Assembly: GCF_002813775.1 (NCBI RefSeq)
Contig: NZ_CP020370.1
Location: forward strand, 4,365,501-4,429,500
Length of the DNA stretch: 64,000 bases
Source: Candidatus Thiodictyon syntrophicum
Lineage (GTDB): Bacteria > Pseudomonadota > Gammaproteobacteria > Chromatiales > Chromatiaceae
Reading direction: 5' to 3'
Positions 7,633-16,831 of this stretch are shown in pieces (positions within the stretch are counted from its first letter, which is position 1; every line of letters starts with the position of its first letter). Both the position numbers and the translations under genes were made by a program. The notes under the pieces were generated by a model. It was not told where the DNA came from. It saw nothing but the letters and a program-made list of their open reading frames with translations, and did no database searches.

Positions 7633-9072
7633 TCACGGCGTCGTCAGGTCGCGACTGACCCCGCTGAAGGGCGAGTTTGGCGCTTTGTCGCCGTGGCAGA
7701 AGCGGAATTTCTTGCCGCTGCCGCACGGGCAAGGCCGATAAGCGCCTTGCCTTGCATCCTGCTCGGCAACCCACGCCATCACGTCGGCGGGAGGGCGGTT
7801 CTGCCGCAGCAGTTGCACCATGACGTTGAAGGTCGGCCCGGTGTGGGTGAAGAAGCGCTCAAGCCCTGGGCACAGGTAGTTCTGGCCGGGTTCCCCGTCG
7901 CGGGACAGCGCGAACCGGTCCTTGGGGCAGCCGCCATTGCACCAGTTGCGAACCTTGCAGTCCCGGCACTGTGCCGTCAGCGTATCGCGCTTGTCCTGGC
8001 CGAACTTGCGTTGCTCGGGCGAGGCCACCAGCTCAAGCAGGTGCGTCTGGTGGATGTTGCCGAGCTTGTACTTTGGCTCGACGAAGTGATCGCAGGAATA
8101 GAGATCGCCGTTGTGCTCCAGTGCCGGGCCATAGCCGCAGGTGGGCGCGTGGATACACAACAGATGGCGGCCGAAGAATGCCTCCAGCGTGACGTCGAAG
8201 AGCTGCACGTAGACTTGGCCCACGTCATTGCGCACCCACTCCTCGAAGATGTCGATGAGGAATCGGCCGTAGTGTTCAGCGCCCACCGTACGATCAGTCA
8301 CCAGATTGCCGGTTTGCGTATAGAGCAGGCGCTTCGTGCCGGCCTGCTCGGTCCAGCCCTGGTTGGCGATGCGGATGGTTTGCTCGGTGGCGCGCTCGAT
8401 GATCGGGATGAACTGCACCCACTTCGCACCCAGTTCGTCGCGGAAGAAGCGATAGACCGTGCGGCCGTGCTGCTGATTGGCGGCGTTCACGGTGCACAGG
8501 ATGTTGAAGTCGACCTCGTGCTTGCGCAAGTACCGCCAGCCGCGCATCACCAGGTCGAAGGTGCCCTGGCGGCGGCGGTCGACGCGGTAGGTGTCGTGCA
8601 GCTCGCGCGGGCCGTCGACGCTTAAGCCCACCAGGAAGTGGTGCTGCTTGAAGAACAGGCACCAGTCGTCGTCGAGCAGCAGGCCGTTGGTCTGGAAGGT
8701 GTGCTGCACCGCCTGGCCGGGCCGGCGGTAGTGTTCGACCAGCTTGACCGCGCGGCGAAAAAAGTCGAGCTTCATCAGCGTGGGCTCGCCGCCCTGCCAC
8801 GCCACGGTGACCTGCGGCGTGCGGTGCGACTCGAGCAACTGCCGCAGATAGGCCTCGAGCGTGGCCTCGGACATGCGGTGTTTGTCGTTCGGGTACAGCG
8901 ATTCCTTGGACAGGAAGAAGCAATAGGTGCAATCGATGTTGCAGGTGGAGCCGCTGGGCTTGGCCAATAGATGGAAGCCCGGCGGGGCGTGCGCGGGCAG
9001 CGGCGGGGGCGTCACGCTGGGGGCATCTACGGCAGGCACTGTTGTTTTCCCTAAAATCGTTGGGGGTCGCAT
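7633..9072 (-). CDS. Anaerobic sulfatase-maturating enzyme (radical SAM), with SEC-C tail
   Basis: 479 aa. CNIDCTYC at residues 44-51 is the CX3CX2C cluster site that binds SAM. WQGGEPTL and the Cys-rich SPASM region (CGYGPALEHNGDLYSCDHF, then CRDCKVRNWCNGGCPKD) match enzymes that convert Cys or Ser of sulfatases to formylglycine without oxygen. An added SEC-C zinc motif (CPCGSGKKFRFCHG) sits near residues 440-455. The gene precedes the arylsulfatase on the same strand, its evident client. The start could instead be a GTG 11 codons downstream, which has AGGGAA before it. An oxygen-independent maturase fits an anaerobic lifestyle. Confidence 0.93.
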   Translation of the reverse strand: MRPPTILGKTTVPAVDAPSVTPPPLPAHAPPGFHLLAKPSGSTCNIDCTYCFFLSKESLYPNDKHRMSEATLEAYLRQLLESHRTPQVTVAWQGGEPTLMKLDFFRRAVKLVEHYRRPGQAVQHTFQTNGLLLDDDWCLFFKQHHFLVGLSVDGPRELHDTYRVDRRRQGTFDLVMRGWRYLRKHEVDFNILCTVNAANQQHGRTVYRFFRDELGAKWVQFIPIIERATEQTIRIANQGWTEQAGTKRLLYTQTGNLVTDRTVGAEHYGRFLIDIFEEWVRNDVGQVYVQLFDVTLEAFFGRHLLCIHAPTCGYGPALEHNGDLYSCDHFVEPKYKLGNIHQTHLLELVASPEQRKFGQDKRDTLTAQCRDCKVRNWCNGGCPKDRFALSRDGEPGQNYLCPGLERFFTHTGPTFNVMVQLLRQNRPPADVMAWVAEQDARQGAYRPCPCGSGKKFRFCHGDKAPNSPFSGVSRDLTTP

Positions 9073-9208
9073 GGCTTGCTAAGCCTTGCCCGGCGCGGCG
9101 ACCAAATCGGCCGCGAGATGGCTGCGATCAGGCTTCAGGTGGCGGGCCGCCGCCCGAAGCCGCTCCATGCGCGTCATCTTCGTCATAGGTCCAAGTATCT
9201 TCGCCAAA

Positions 9209-9715
9209 TCACCGGATATCGCTTGAAGACCCATCGCCGACCCACCGGCGCGCGATTCGCGTGACCAGGCCGCGCACCACCAGGTAGGGCACAAAGGCGA
9301 GCAAGAGCGCAATCATCACCACCTCAGCGGGACGGAAGGTCTCGAATTCGATGAATTGGTAGATCGTGTCCATGGCGAAGCCCAGGAGAATGATACGTGC
9401 CGTGGCGATCAGTGCCTCATCCAGCCGACCGCCGCGCTGCGCCGGATCGGTGAGGACGGTCCAAAGAAAAGGAGAGCGCCCGGTGCGGGCGTCGTTCACG
9501 CCATCGCGCAGCGCGGCAATCGTCGCCATGATGGGCTGGAGGACGAAGCGAAAGACCATCGGCCCACCCGGACGATCGAGCAGGTTCTGCCAGACGCGCG
9601 TGCGAACTTCGTCCGAGAAGCCGCACAACGCGAGGCCGACGATGACCGAAGCGATCGACAGCGCGACCACCAGTCGAGCCAGAAAGACCTGTGCATTCGA
9701 TGGTGTCTTGTCCAT
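9209..9715 (-). CDS. Hypothetical inner-membrane protein
   Basis: 168 aa from the ATG at 9715, preceded by a G-rich AGGGGGG stretch; upstream in-frame codons look non-coding. About three hydrophobic segments: residues 8-30 (VFLARLVVALSIASVIVGLA), about 105-125, and about 133-150 (VVMIALLLAFVPYLVVRGLV). A conserved-looking middle reads FRFVLQPIMATIAALRDGVND. I do not recognise a named family or function. It opens a run of small membrane-protein genes on the minus strand (9.2-12.2 kb). Confidence 0.7.
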   Translation of the reverse strand: MDKTPSNAQVFLARLVVALSIASVIVGLALCGFSDEVRTRVWQNLLDRPGGPMVFRFVLQPIMATIAALRDGVNDARTGRSPFLWTVLTDPAQRGGRLDEALIATARIILLGFAMDTIYQFIEFETFRPAEVVMIALLLAFVPYLVVRGLVTRIARRWVGDGSSSDIR

Positions 9716-9882
9716 TGCCCAAGCCCCCCTCTGTGTTACAGGCTTATGATCGACCGAAAACAAAGGCCGCCCGTGGGGGCGGACGGGCGGGGTGTCTTTG
9801 CCGGCACCGCACGCCAGGCCGCTACTCGGCAACCGTCGGCGAGGCGTCGGCTTTATGACCGTAACGCGACGCGCGAGGCCCC

Positions 9883-10968
9883 TCAGTTATCCGTTCCGGC
9901 CGTGTCCGGCTCCGCTGCCAAGGCTTCCGCGGGCTCCTCGCTGATCGCCGGCCCCATGAGGATCGCGAGCGGGCGGGTATGCGGGCTCGCATCGAGCGCG
10001 ATGATCAGGGCCGTGGTCAGCGGCACGGCCAGGAACATGCCGACGGTGCCGAACAGCCAGCCCCAGACCAGCAGGGCGATGAAGACCGCCAGCGTCGAGA
10101 TGCCGAGCCCCTTGCCCATGATCCGCGGCTCGATGACATTGCCGATCGCGGTGTTGATCACAAGGTATCCGGCCGCGACCATCAGTGCCGTGCTCAGGTC
10201 GACCTGCACCAGTGCCAGCAGGACCGGCGGGATCATCATCACGATATTGCCGACCACCGGCAGGAAGTTCAGAAAGAAGGCCAGCACCGCCCACAGGATG
10301 GCGAAGTCGATCCCGAAAAACCACAGCAGGAGCCAGACACAGACGGCGGTGGCGAGGCTGGTCAGGGCCTTGATCTGCATGTAGCGATTGATGTTGTCCA
10401 GCATCCGCTGCAGGCGCGCCTCGCCGTCCGGCGTGATATGAAAGGCCGCCTTCAGCTTGGGCATCATGGTCGGCACTTCGAGCAGGATGAAGATGACGGT
10501 GAGCAGCACCAGGAGCCCGGTCGCGAAGACGCTGCCGGCGCTGGACAACATCCGCGGCACCAGGGCCTTGAGCTTGGCCGGGTCCATCAGGTCAGTCGCC
10601 GCCGCGGCCGGGTTGTCGACCCCGGTCCCCGCCATCATGCCGCCGAAGTGCTCGGCCAGTGCCGCGAAGCGTTCCTGATAGCCCGGCAGGCTGTCCTTGA
10701 AGCCCTCGAGCGACCCGGTCGTCATCAGCGCGAGCAGGCTGCCGACATCGAGCAGCACAAACGCGATCACGAACAGGGCGCCCCATTTCGGCACGCCTTT
10801 GCGGCGCATCCAGGCGAGCGCCGGGGTGGCGACGATTGCGATGAAGATGGCGAGCAGGAGCGGCGTCAGCAGCGGCGCCGCGGTCTTCATCAAGGTCACG
10901 ACGAGCGCGACGGCCCCGGCGATGATCAGGCCGCGGGCGGGCGCAGAGAAGGTGGCTAAGACATTCAT
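9883..10968 (-). CDS. AI-2E family (PerM/TqsA-like) transporter
   Basis: 361 aa with about eight hydrophobic segments. The paired start helices, a long soluble stretch (residues 85-150), and the late motif FFLNFLPVVGNIVMMIPP followed by VEPRIMGKGLGIS-like VIEPRIMGKG and FLAVPLTTAL are typical of the AI-2 exporter superfamily. Members have been linked to signal export or to Na+/H+ exchange, so the substrate cannot be told from sequence. The gene sits between unrelated small membrane proteins with 60-170 base gaps. The C-terminal 25 residues are acidic and variable. Confidence 0.88.
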   Translation of the reverse strand: MNVLATFSAPARGLIIAGAVALVVTLMKTAAPLLTPLLLAIFIAIVATPALAWMRRKGVPKWGALFVIAFVLLDVGSLLALMTTGSLEGFKDSLPGYQERFAALAEHFGGMMAGTGVDNPAAAATDLMDPAKLKALVPRMLSSAGSVFATGLLVLLTVIFILLEVPTMMPKLKAAFHITPDGEARLQRMLDNINRYMQIKALTSLATAVCVWLLLWFFGIDFAILWAVLAFFLNFLPVVGNIVMMIPPVLLALVQVDLSTALMVAAGYLVINTAIGNVIEPRIMGKGLGISTLAVFIALLVWGWLFGTVGMFLAVPLTTALIIALDASPHTRPLAILMGPAISEEPAEALAAEPDTAGTDN

Positions 10969-11043
10969 GGTGGCGATGGCTCCTGCACTGGGTTGAGGAT
11001 GGGTACGGCCGAGTCTGCGCGCCGCGACTCGGCGGCCAGGCGG

Positions 11044-11421
11044 CTAGGCGAGCGCCTTTTGCTTGAGCCGGTCGAACTCGCCCTGGCTGATGGTGCCGAC
11101 ATCGAGCAAGGCCTTGGCATCGCCGATTTGCTCGGCGGGGGACTTTGCCGCGACCTCCCGAATGTAGGCCTCGGTATCCGACCTGGCCCGTTGCAGCGCC
11201 GCCTGTTGCCGGTGCGCCATGCCGCGGCCGCGGGCGAGGACGTAGCCGAGTGCCGTCAGGAACGGCAGGAACACGAGGCCGATCAGCCACAGGACCTTGT
11301 AGCCCCCGGCCAGCTCGGGGTCGCGAAACAGGTCGAAAACAATATGAAAGAGAATGATCAAATAGGCAACGAACAGGAAGGTCGATGCCATCAGATAGAG
11401 AATGTCCCAGAAATTCGTCAT
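11044..11421 (-). CDS. Small membrane protein with PLDc_N-like helices and C-terminal SHOCT domain
   Basis: 125 aa from the ATG at 11421, with GAGGG upstream. Two transmembrane helices (about residues 8-28 and 42-62, the second containing VLWLIGLVFLPFLTALGYV) precede a linker and a short SHOCT motif, EQIGDAKALLDVGTISQGEFDRLKQ split over residues 95-122. SHOCT is a small oligomerisation or targeting module at protein ends. The function is unknown. The neighbours are other small membrane proteins on the same strand. Confidence 0.8.
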   Translation of the reverse strand: MTNFWDILYLMASTFLFVAYLIILFHIVFDLFRDPELAGGYKVLWLIGLVFLPFLTALGYVLARGRGMAHRQQAALQRARSDTEAYIREVAAKSPAEQIGDAKALLDVGTISQGEFDRLKQKALA

Positions 11422-11550
11422 TGAAACGGCCCTCATGGATGCAGTGAGTCAGTGAACCGGCGGCCACGGGGGCCGCCGGTCCTTGTGTCAACGCCGACCC
11501 GGCCGCCGCCGACCGGGGTCGGGGCAGCAGGCCAAGGGCGCCGAGTCAGG

Positions 11551-12162
11551 CTAAGCGGCCTTGGGGAATTGGCCGGCCGCTTGGGTGGTACGGAACATCA
11601 GCCAGAGACCCAACACCAGGGCGATCACCTCGGCGGCGAGCATCTGCACCAGGGCCAACAGGCTCACCAGATCGACCGCGGAGACCCAACTGGAGGCCCC
11701 GCCGCCCGCTGTCTGGATGGTCGCGATCCCCGCCTGGGGGGCGGCGAGGAAGTAAAAGAGGAGCTGCCCCACTTCCAGCAGCATCACCACCATGGAGAAC
11801 AGGATGCCCAGGCTGCTCGCGACCAGGCCGGTCCACACGGTCGCGAGCACCGTCGACTCGGTCGGACGCGTTTGCGGATCGGCAATCCGCCGGCCCAGAC
11901 CGGGGTAACGATAGAACCAGACGATCGTAAACAGGAGCACCAGCATATTTGCCAGGCTCAGCAGCCCGACGATCGGCAGGCCGCTGCGCGGGCCTGAGAT
12001 GCTGCCTGAAAACACAAAGACATAGAACATGACGACCAGGGGGACAGAGCCCAGCACCACCTGGAGCCAAAAACCGATCCGCCCCAGGCGGGTAAAGGTC
12101 TTGGCCAGACCCTCGATCTTCGCGACGTGGAGACCCTCAACGAATTGCTGCAATAAACTCAT
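11551..12162 (-). CDS. DUF3611 family membrane protein
   Basis: 203 aa from the ATG at 12162 (GAGGTG 7 bases before). The longer upstream frame is not used. The block LAKTFTRLGRIGFWLQVVLG is a DUF3611 hallmark, and four hydrophobic helices follow. The family is known from cyanobacteria, chloroplasts and some purple bacteria, with no proven role. It is the first gene of the minus-strand membrane cluster. Confidence 0.82.
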   Translation of the reverse strand: MSLLQQFVEGLHVAKIEGLAKTFTRLGRIGFWLQVVLGSVPLVVMFYVFVFSGSISGPRSGLPIVGLLSLANMLVLLFTIVWFYRYPGLGRRIADPQTRPTESTVLATVWTGLVASSLGILFSMVVMLLEVGQLLFYFLAAPQAGIATIQTAGGGASSWVSAVDLVSLLALVQMLAAEVIALVLGLWLMFRTTQAAGQFPKAA

Positions 12163-12763
12163 GACTGACACCTCGGCCGCGTGGTGCGGTCCGTCTGGGG
12201 GAGTGATCGAAGCGGAGCCGGGAGGCCCAGCCGCGGATTCAGCGACCGGCCTCGGCGAAGATTGTGTCAAGAGAAAGGAAAAAAAGCGAACTGCCGGTAC
12301 CACGAAGCCGAGCGTCCGATCACGATCCGCCGCCGCTCGCGCAAGCGCGAGGTGGTGCCCAAAAGGTGATGCTCAAATGGAAGCGGCGGCCGCGTTTCGC
12401 GGCACCAGTCGCGGCCCGACCCGTCCGCAGCACGCGACACCAAGGCCGCTTGCGAGATCGCGCCGCACTGGGGTGCGGCGCTCCCAGTGGCCGGGGCAAT
12501 CATCAGGGCCGTTTTGCTAAGCGCGGCGTATCATTAGACAGCCTTGATCATGACTCCGGCCACGCGCCCTTGCGGCAACCCGTCGTGGCCTGGGGGCCGC
12601 TCCTACGGCGTAGGAGCGGCCCCCAGGCCGCGACCGATGCCACCCCTCGAGGTGACCGGAGTGATGACCAAGGCCCATTAGAGCGTCGGCGCTTGAGTTG
12701 GAACGCCAGGGCCTTGCGCATGGGAGTGCCCCGCGTCGTCCGGGCCGGCGCTGCTGTTTCCTG
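12163..12763. other. Intergenic with dispersed repeats
   Basis: 600 bases between divergent genes. It holds two copies of the dispersed motif GGCCTTGATCAT..CCGGCC (12541-12562 and, inverted, 12654-12678) flanking a long palindrome (12589-12627), plus a GCGGCGCTCCCA fragment near 12477. No coding frame is convincing. Confidence 0.6.
12589..12627. repeat. Perfect 18-bp palindrome, GGGGCCGCTCCTAC family
   Basis: 12589-12606 and 12610-12627 are exact reverse complements around a 3-base centre. The same core sequence recurs as a 25-bp palindrome at 30969-31021. No T-run follows, so a role as terminator is doubtful. It looks like a REP-type dispersed repeat. Confidence 0.85.
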
Positions 12764-14302
12764 ATGCATGCGAGTGACACCGTGAAAGGTCCCATCAAAT
12801 CCGCCCCCGCGGCACTGAGACTCGCAGGACTCCTCCTGTGCCTCCTCCTCGCCGCCTGCCAATCCGTGCCGCCGACGAGCGGCCCGACGCTGTGCGCCCG
12901 TCTGGATGAGTCAGTGCGGGTGCTCGCCTCGCCCCAGAGCAGCGCGCGGCAGCGCGCCCAGGCGGGGGCCGACTATCGCGCGCTGGCGGCGGACCACCTG
13001 CCGGAACTGCTGCAGGACGCCGCCCGGCCCGACCCCCTCGGGGGGTTGCTCCGCCAAGACCAGCCCGGCGTCTACGCACCCGCCGGCTTCGCCGACATCG
13101 CGCCCGTCGGGCGTCCCCGCGTGACGCAGCCCGGTCTGCACCGCGCCGGACTGGGGCTCCCGAGCATCGGCCGGGTCTTCCCCGGGGGCGCCAATGCCCC
13201 GTCTGCCGGCTATCAGGTCCCGGTCACCCTGCTGGCCCTGCCGACCGGCACGGCGCCCGGGTCCTGCGGCGCGGCACTCGTCGACCCCGAGCGCGTGAGC
13301 CGCGTGCCCGGCAAGCACGGCGCGGTGCCGGTCGCGATGGACCTGGAGGCCCCGCTGGACGCCACCCGGGCGATCGGCCTGCGGCGCGGTGAGGGTCTGA
13401 CCAACCTGCTGCGCTCCGACCGCTTTCGCGGGCGGCCCCGGATCGTCTTCCTGCAGCCCTTCGACCCGGACAAGACCCCGGTGGTCCTGATCCACGGCCT
13501 GATGTCGACCCCGCGGATGTGGGCGCCCCTGGTCAAGCCCCTGCTGGCGGACCCGCGCATCCGTGCCCGTTTCCAGTTCTGGTTCTTCTACTACCCCACC
13601 AGCCAGCCGGTGCCCCTGTCCGCACTGCAACTGCGCGAGGCACTGGACGACACCACGCGCACGCACGGCCCCCACCGGCCGCTGGTCCTGATCGGCCACA
13701 GCATGGGCGGCATCCTCGCCCGCGCCCAGGTGTCGCGGATCGACCTGGCCCAGGCGAAGACCATCAGCCCGCAACTCGCCTCCTTCCCCGCCGACAACCC
13801 GGTCCGACGCGCCCTGGTCTTCGCCCCGCGCACCGACGTGAGCCGCGCGGTCTTCATGTTCACGCCCCATCGGGGCAGCGCGCTCGCCGTCACCAGCCTG
13901 GGCGCCTGGGGCATCCGGCTGATTCGCTTCCCCGAGTGGTTGCTCAGCGAGTTTGCCCACTACGCCCATCTGGTGCCGGACACCATCGCCGGACGCCTGC
14001 CGACCAGCATCCATGGCCTGTCGCCGCAGTCCCGGTTTCTGCGCCTGCTCGATCAGACCCGGCCCAAGGTCCCGTCCCACTCGATCATCGGCGACCGCGG
14101 GCGCGGCCCCCTGGCGACCAGTTCCGACGGCGTGGTCCCCTACCGCAGCGCGCACCTGGAGTTTGCCGAGTCCGAGGTCATAGTCCCCACCGGGCACAGC
14201 GGCTTCGCCCACCCCTTGGCGGTCGCGGAATTGCGGCGCATCCTGCGTGCGCAGGCCGCAGCGACGCCCCACCCACCCACACGCGAGGTAACGACACCAT
14301 GA
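12764..14302 (+). CDS. Predicted lipoprotein with alpha/beta-hydrolase (lipase-like) domain
   Basis: 512 aa from the ATG at 12764; a GTG at 12782 is also possible. A signal peptide ends in a lipobox, LLLAACQS, so the Cys should be lipidated and the protein anchored in the envelope. The C-terminal 270 residues form an alpha/beta hydrolase: oxyanion-side HGLMSTPRMW (about residue 248), nucleophile elbow GHSMGGILAR, then SSDGVVPYRSAHL with the probable acid Asp, and a late HSGFAHP with the probable His. Substrate unknown; lipase or esterase activity is likely. The stop overlaps the start of the next small gene (ATGA), so both are probably made together. Confidence 0.88.
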   Translation: MHASDTVKGPIKSAPAALRLAGLLLCLLLAACQSVPPTSGPTLCARLDESVRVLASPQSSARQRAQAGADYRALAADHLPELLQDAARPDPLGGLLRQDQPGVYAPAGFADIAPVGRPRVTQPGLHRAGLGLPSIGRVFPGGANAPSAGYQVPVTLLALPTGTAPGSCGAALVDPERVSRVPGKHGAVPVAMDLEAPLDATRAIGLRRGEGLTNLLRSDRFRGRPRIVFLQPFDPDKTPVVLIHGLMSTPRMWAPLVKPLLADPRIRARFQFWFFYYPTSQPVPLSALQLREALDDTTRTHGPHRPLVLIGHSMGGILARAQVSRIDLAQAKTISPQLASFPADNPVRRALVFAPRTDVSRAVFMFTPHRGSALAVTSLGAWGIRLIRFPEWLLSEFAHYAHLVPDTIAGRLPTSIHGLSPQSRFLRLLDQTRPKVPSHSIIGDRGRGPLATSSDGVVPYRSAHLEFAESEVIVPTGHSGFAHPLAVAELRRILRAQAAATPHPPTREVTTP

Positions 14303-14586
14303 CCGGAAACACCAGCGACGAGGGCATCATCACCGTCCTGCTCGAGCGCCTGACCACCCAGCGCCTACCCCGGGTCCTCGACCTCCACGCCAGGGTCGAG
14401 CGCGGCGAGCGGCTCAGCGACTATGACATCGGCTTCCTGTCCCAGGTCATGGAGGACGCCGAGCGGGCCAAGCCCCTGTGCGACCGCAACCCGCAGTTGG
14501 CCGAAATCTGCACCAAGATGGTCAGCCTTTACGGCGCCATCACCTCGCGGGCCTTGGCGAATGAGGGTGGTGACGCGGATCGGTAG
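14299..14586 (+). CDS. Small conserved hypothetical protein
   Basis: 95 aa, start ATG at 14299 overlapping the hydrolase stop. GAGGTAA lies about 10 bases upstream. The sequence is helical and charged (LLERLTTQRLPRVLDLHARV, then ERLSDYDIGFLSQVMEDAE) with no membrane segment. I recall similar small proteins in Chromatiaceae and other gammaproteobacteria but no function. Coupling to the lipoprotein gene is the only context. Confidence 0.75.
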   Translation: MTGNTSDEGIITVLLERLTTQRLPRVLDLHARVERGERLSDYDIGFLSQVMEDAERAKPLCDRNPQLAEICTKMVSLYGAITSRALANEGGDADR

Positions 14587-14764
14587 GGCGCCGCACCCGC
14601 CAGCGCGCGCCCACTGGGAGCGCCGCATCCCAGTGCGGCGAAACGCCGCGGACGACCGCCGCCTTGCGCGTCGCGGACAGGCCGCGCCCCATTGGGGTGC
14701 GGCGCTCCCAGGAAGGCTCAGCGTTCTCGTTCCCACGCGCCGCGTGGGTCTCGGACGCTGAGGA
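14587..14764. repeat. Intergenic palindromic repeats
   Basis: Two inverted copies of a CTGGGAGCGCCGCA / TGCGGCGCTCCCAG unit (about 14613-14640 and 14686-14711) lie between the converging genes, followed by the CCCACGCGCCGCGTGGG palindrome near 14731-14747. The same units occur near 12477 and in 16333-16804. Confidence 0.75.
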
Positions 14765-15277
14765 TCAGAAGGTCGAGAACTTGAAGTTCATGAAGCCCAT
14801 GATCTGTTCCACCTCGCGCGAGACCTCCTCGACGATGCGCCCGACCTCGCCGCCGAACAATTTCCCCATCACCAGGCCGTTGCTCATTGCGATCAGGACC
14901 TCGCCCCGGCTGTTCTCGTAGACGGCGATCCCTTTCGGCATCATGGCGGCGAGCTGTTTGCGGTCATCGGCCTTGAGCATGTCCGAAGCGTAGCGTCCGC
15001 TACAGTATTTGATGATGGCCATGCGCCCGATGGGTGCGCCGCCATGCGCTGTGACCTCGGCGTTCTGGTCGTAGACCTCCACGAGATGCCAGTTGGGGCT
15101 GGCCGCGATGCGTTCGCGGATCACGCGCACGGTCTTCTCGAAGTCGTAGGGGCTGTGCGCCTCCTTGATCAGCAGGCGGGGCGCGGCCAGATTGACGCTG
15201 ACGCCGGTGAACAGGATGCCCAGCAGAAAACCGAAGACCAGCAGGATTACGGTGGTTGGCGCTTTCATTCTTCTCAT
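14765..15277 (-). CDS. DUF302 domain membrane-anchored protein
   Basis: 170 aa. The ATG at 15277 overlaps the stop of the upstream gene as ATGA, so that start is preferred over the longer frame. One N-terminal membrane helix (residues 6-28) precedes a DUF302 domain: SPYDFEKTVRVIRERI near residue 45 and MPKGIAVYENSRGEVLIA near residue 112. DUF302 domains are of unknown biochemical role and often occur in sulfur-oxidising and redox contexts. Translational coupling to the SLAC1/TehA-type channel suggests a joint function. Confidence 0.85.
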   Translation of the reverse strand: MRRMKAPTTVILLVFGFLLGILFTGVSVNLAAPRLLIKEAHSPYDFEKTVRVIRERIAASPNWHLVEVYDQNAEVTAHGGAPIGRMAIIKYCSGRYASDMLKADDRKQLAAMMPKGIAVYENSRGEVLIAMSNGLVMGKLFGGEVGRIVEEVSREVEQIMGFMNFKFSTF

Positions 15278-16332
15278 GCCTCTGGTACGCAAATTGCGCC
15301 ACGGCGAACTTGCTTTAGGGTTTCGACGGAGACGATCCCGATCACGACGACGGTGATCGTCAAGAGCAGAATGGAGACGACCGCATAGAACGGCTCGCGC
15401 GTGGCCTGATAGGCCGCCAGCGAGGCGATCGTGATTGCATCGAGCGGGAAGGTAAAGGCCCACCAGGAGACGAAAAACTTGAGCCGCCAGAAGCTGTTCG
15501 CCATTAAGAACACCAGGATGGTGAAGAAGTAGCCGATGAAGAGCAAGGCCAGTGCGATGACATCGACATTCTGCGTGATGCGCAGATAGGAAATGAAGCC
15601 CACCGCCGGCGGGGCGATGAGAATAAAGAGGGTCGGCACGAACTTATCGGGAAGCTGATGATGAAAGATGATGCGGTACAGGACGATCGCAAAGAGGATG
15701 ACCCAGAAAAACAGGCCAACGACGAAAAAGAACATCGCCACCTGGTTCCCGACGATGTCCACGCCGACGATCGGGATGATGATGTTACCGACGATCGGGA
15801 TGAACCAGGCGGGATTGGCGTGCTGGATCTCGAAGTTGTGCCTGATCCAGTAGCTGAAGATGAAAAAGGTCAGGCCCGCCTGCAGCCCGGCGCCCAGGAA
15901 CCAGAGCGGCACGGCCAGCACCGGGAGATAGCTGTAATAGCCAATGCTCAGGATCAGCAGCGAGATGGAGACGGTGGGAAAGAAATGCATCCGCACCGGA
16001 TGGAAAAAATCCGCGGCGACGACCTCGGGATACCGCATCCACTTGCGCCCATAGAAATAGACCAGCACGCCGAAGAGGCCGGTCGAGAAAATCAGGGGCG
16101 CGCGAAACCACAGCGGCGAACCGCCGAACAGGTGATAGGCCTTTTCCAGGGCGATGGCCAGCCCGCTCAACCCCATGACGATGGCGAAGAGCGTGATGGG
16201 AAGGTGTTTAAAGCGCGCCTCCGCGTCATTGTCGTTCCCGCCGCCCGGGCCGGCGCCGGATCGGGCAGAACTGGATTCAGCCGTGGTGGTTGCATTAGGC
16301 ATCTGCGGATCGGTCCCCCGAAGGTTGGGCAT
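15274..16332 (-). CDS. TDT/SLAC1-family transporter or anion channel (TehA-like)
   Basis: 352 aa. A charged, low-complexity N-terminus of about 42 residues is followed by ten hydrophobic helices. The segment YPEVVAADFFHPVRMHFFPT and the helix pair ending FFVSWWAFTFPLDAITIA are typical of the tellurite-resistance/dicarboxylate transporter family that includes TehA and the SLAC1 anion channels. The family moves small anions; the ion here is unknown. An internal ATG 10 codons later is an alternative start. It is co-transcribed with the DUF302 gene. Confidence 0.87.
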   Translation of the reverse strand: MPNLRGTDPQMPNATTTAESSSARSGAGPGGGNDNDAEARFKHLPITLFAIVMGLSGLAIALEKAYHLFGGSPLWFRAPLIFSTGLFGVLVYFYGRKWMRYPEVVAADFFHPVRMHFFPTVSISLLILSIGYYSYLPVLAVPLWFLGAGLQAGLTFFIFSYWIRHNFEIQHANPAWFIPIVGNIIIPIVGVDIVGNQVAMFFFVVGLFFWVILFAIVLYRIIFHHQLPDKFVPTLFILIAPPAVGFISYLRITQNVDVIALALLFIGYFFTILVFLMANSFWRLKFFVSWWAFTFPLDAITIASLAAYQATREPFYAVVSILLLTITVVVIGIVSVETLKQVRRGAICVPEA

Positions 16333-16804
16333 GAATCAGTGTAGCGATCGGAGCCCTGACCCCGCATTGAAAAACGTCAGACATCGCCGCGGATCGCCGC
16401 ATGTCCAACCCGACCTACCCGCCGGGAGCCCCCCGGGAGCGCCGCACCCCATTGAGACTGCACAAGAATTCGCCGCGGTCGCGGCGAAGCCGCGGGCCGG
16501 AGCGTCGGCAACTTGCCGGCCCGCCGCCCCAAGCCGGCGAATCGGAGCCGCGCGTGGCGCATAACCCATTCTCGTTCCCAGGCTACGTGTGGGTCTCGTT
16601 CCCACGCTCCGCGTGGGAATGCCGGGCGGGCGCTCCGCCTCCGGTCTTGGCAATGGACGCGGAGCGCCCGCACTTGCTCCCACGCTGGAGCGTGGGAGCC
16701 AGAAGGGCCTTGATCATCAATGCGGCCGGCGGCGATCGGTCCGCACAGCGGACCCTACGGTAAGCCCGCGTTCCGTACGATCACGCGCGCGCGTCGCGGA
16801 CTCG
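16333..16804. repeat. Intergenic tract of dispersed palindromes
   Basis: About 470 bases without a gene but packed with short repeats: a GCGCCGCACCCCATTG unit near 16438, the TTCCCACGCTCCGCGTGGGAA palindrome (16599-16619) and a CTCCCACGCTGGAGCGTGGGAG copy near 16677-16698, the GGCCTTGATCAT motif (16706-16729), and a GTCCGCACAGCGGACC unit (16739-16760). This is a landing site for several repeat families between converging operons. Confidence 0.75.
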
Positions 16805-16831
16805 CTACAGCGTTCCCGCCTCCAGGAAGCT

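Noticed and set aside
6339-7658. Long 439-aa plus-strand open frame opposite the arylsulfatase
   Set aside because: It is the mirror of a strongly recognisable sulfatase gene, is rich in Val/Leu/Arg typical of antisense frames in GC-rich DNA, and has no recognisable domain.
9079-9234. Small frame MGLQAISGDLAKILGP between the membrane protein and maturase genes
   Set aside because: It overlaps the end of the upstream gene, has no clear ribosome site, and I recognise no family; kept only as a remote possibility.
4130-16332. Tellurite resistance function from TerY-like and TehA-like genes
   Set aside because: The two genes are 11 kb apart, the TerY-like protein belongs to a kinase/phosphatase triad, and the TehA-like family mainly moves other anions. 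No other ter or teh genes are present.
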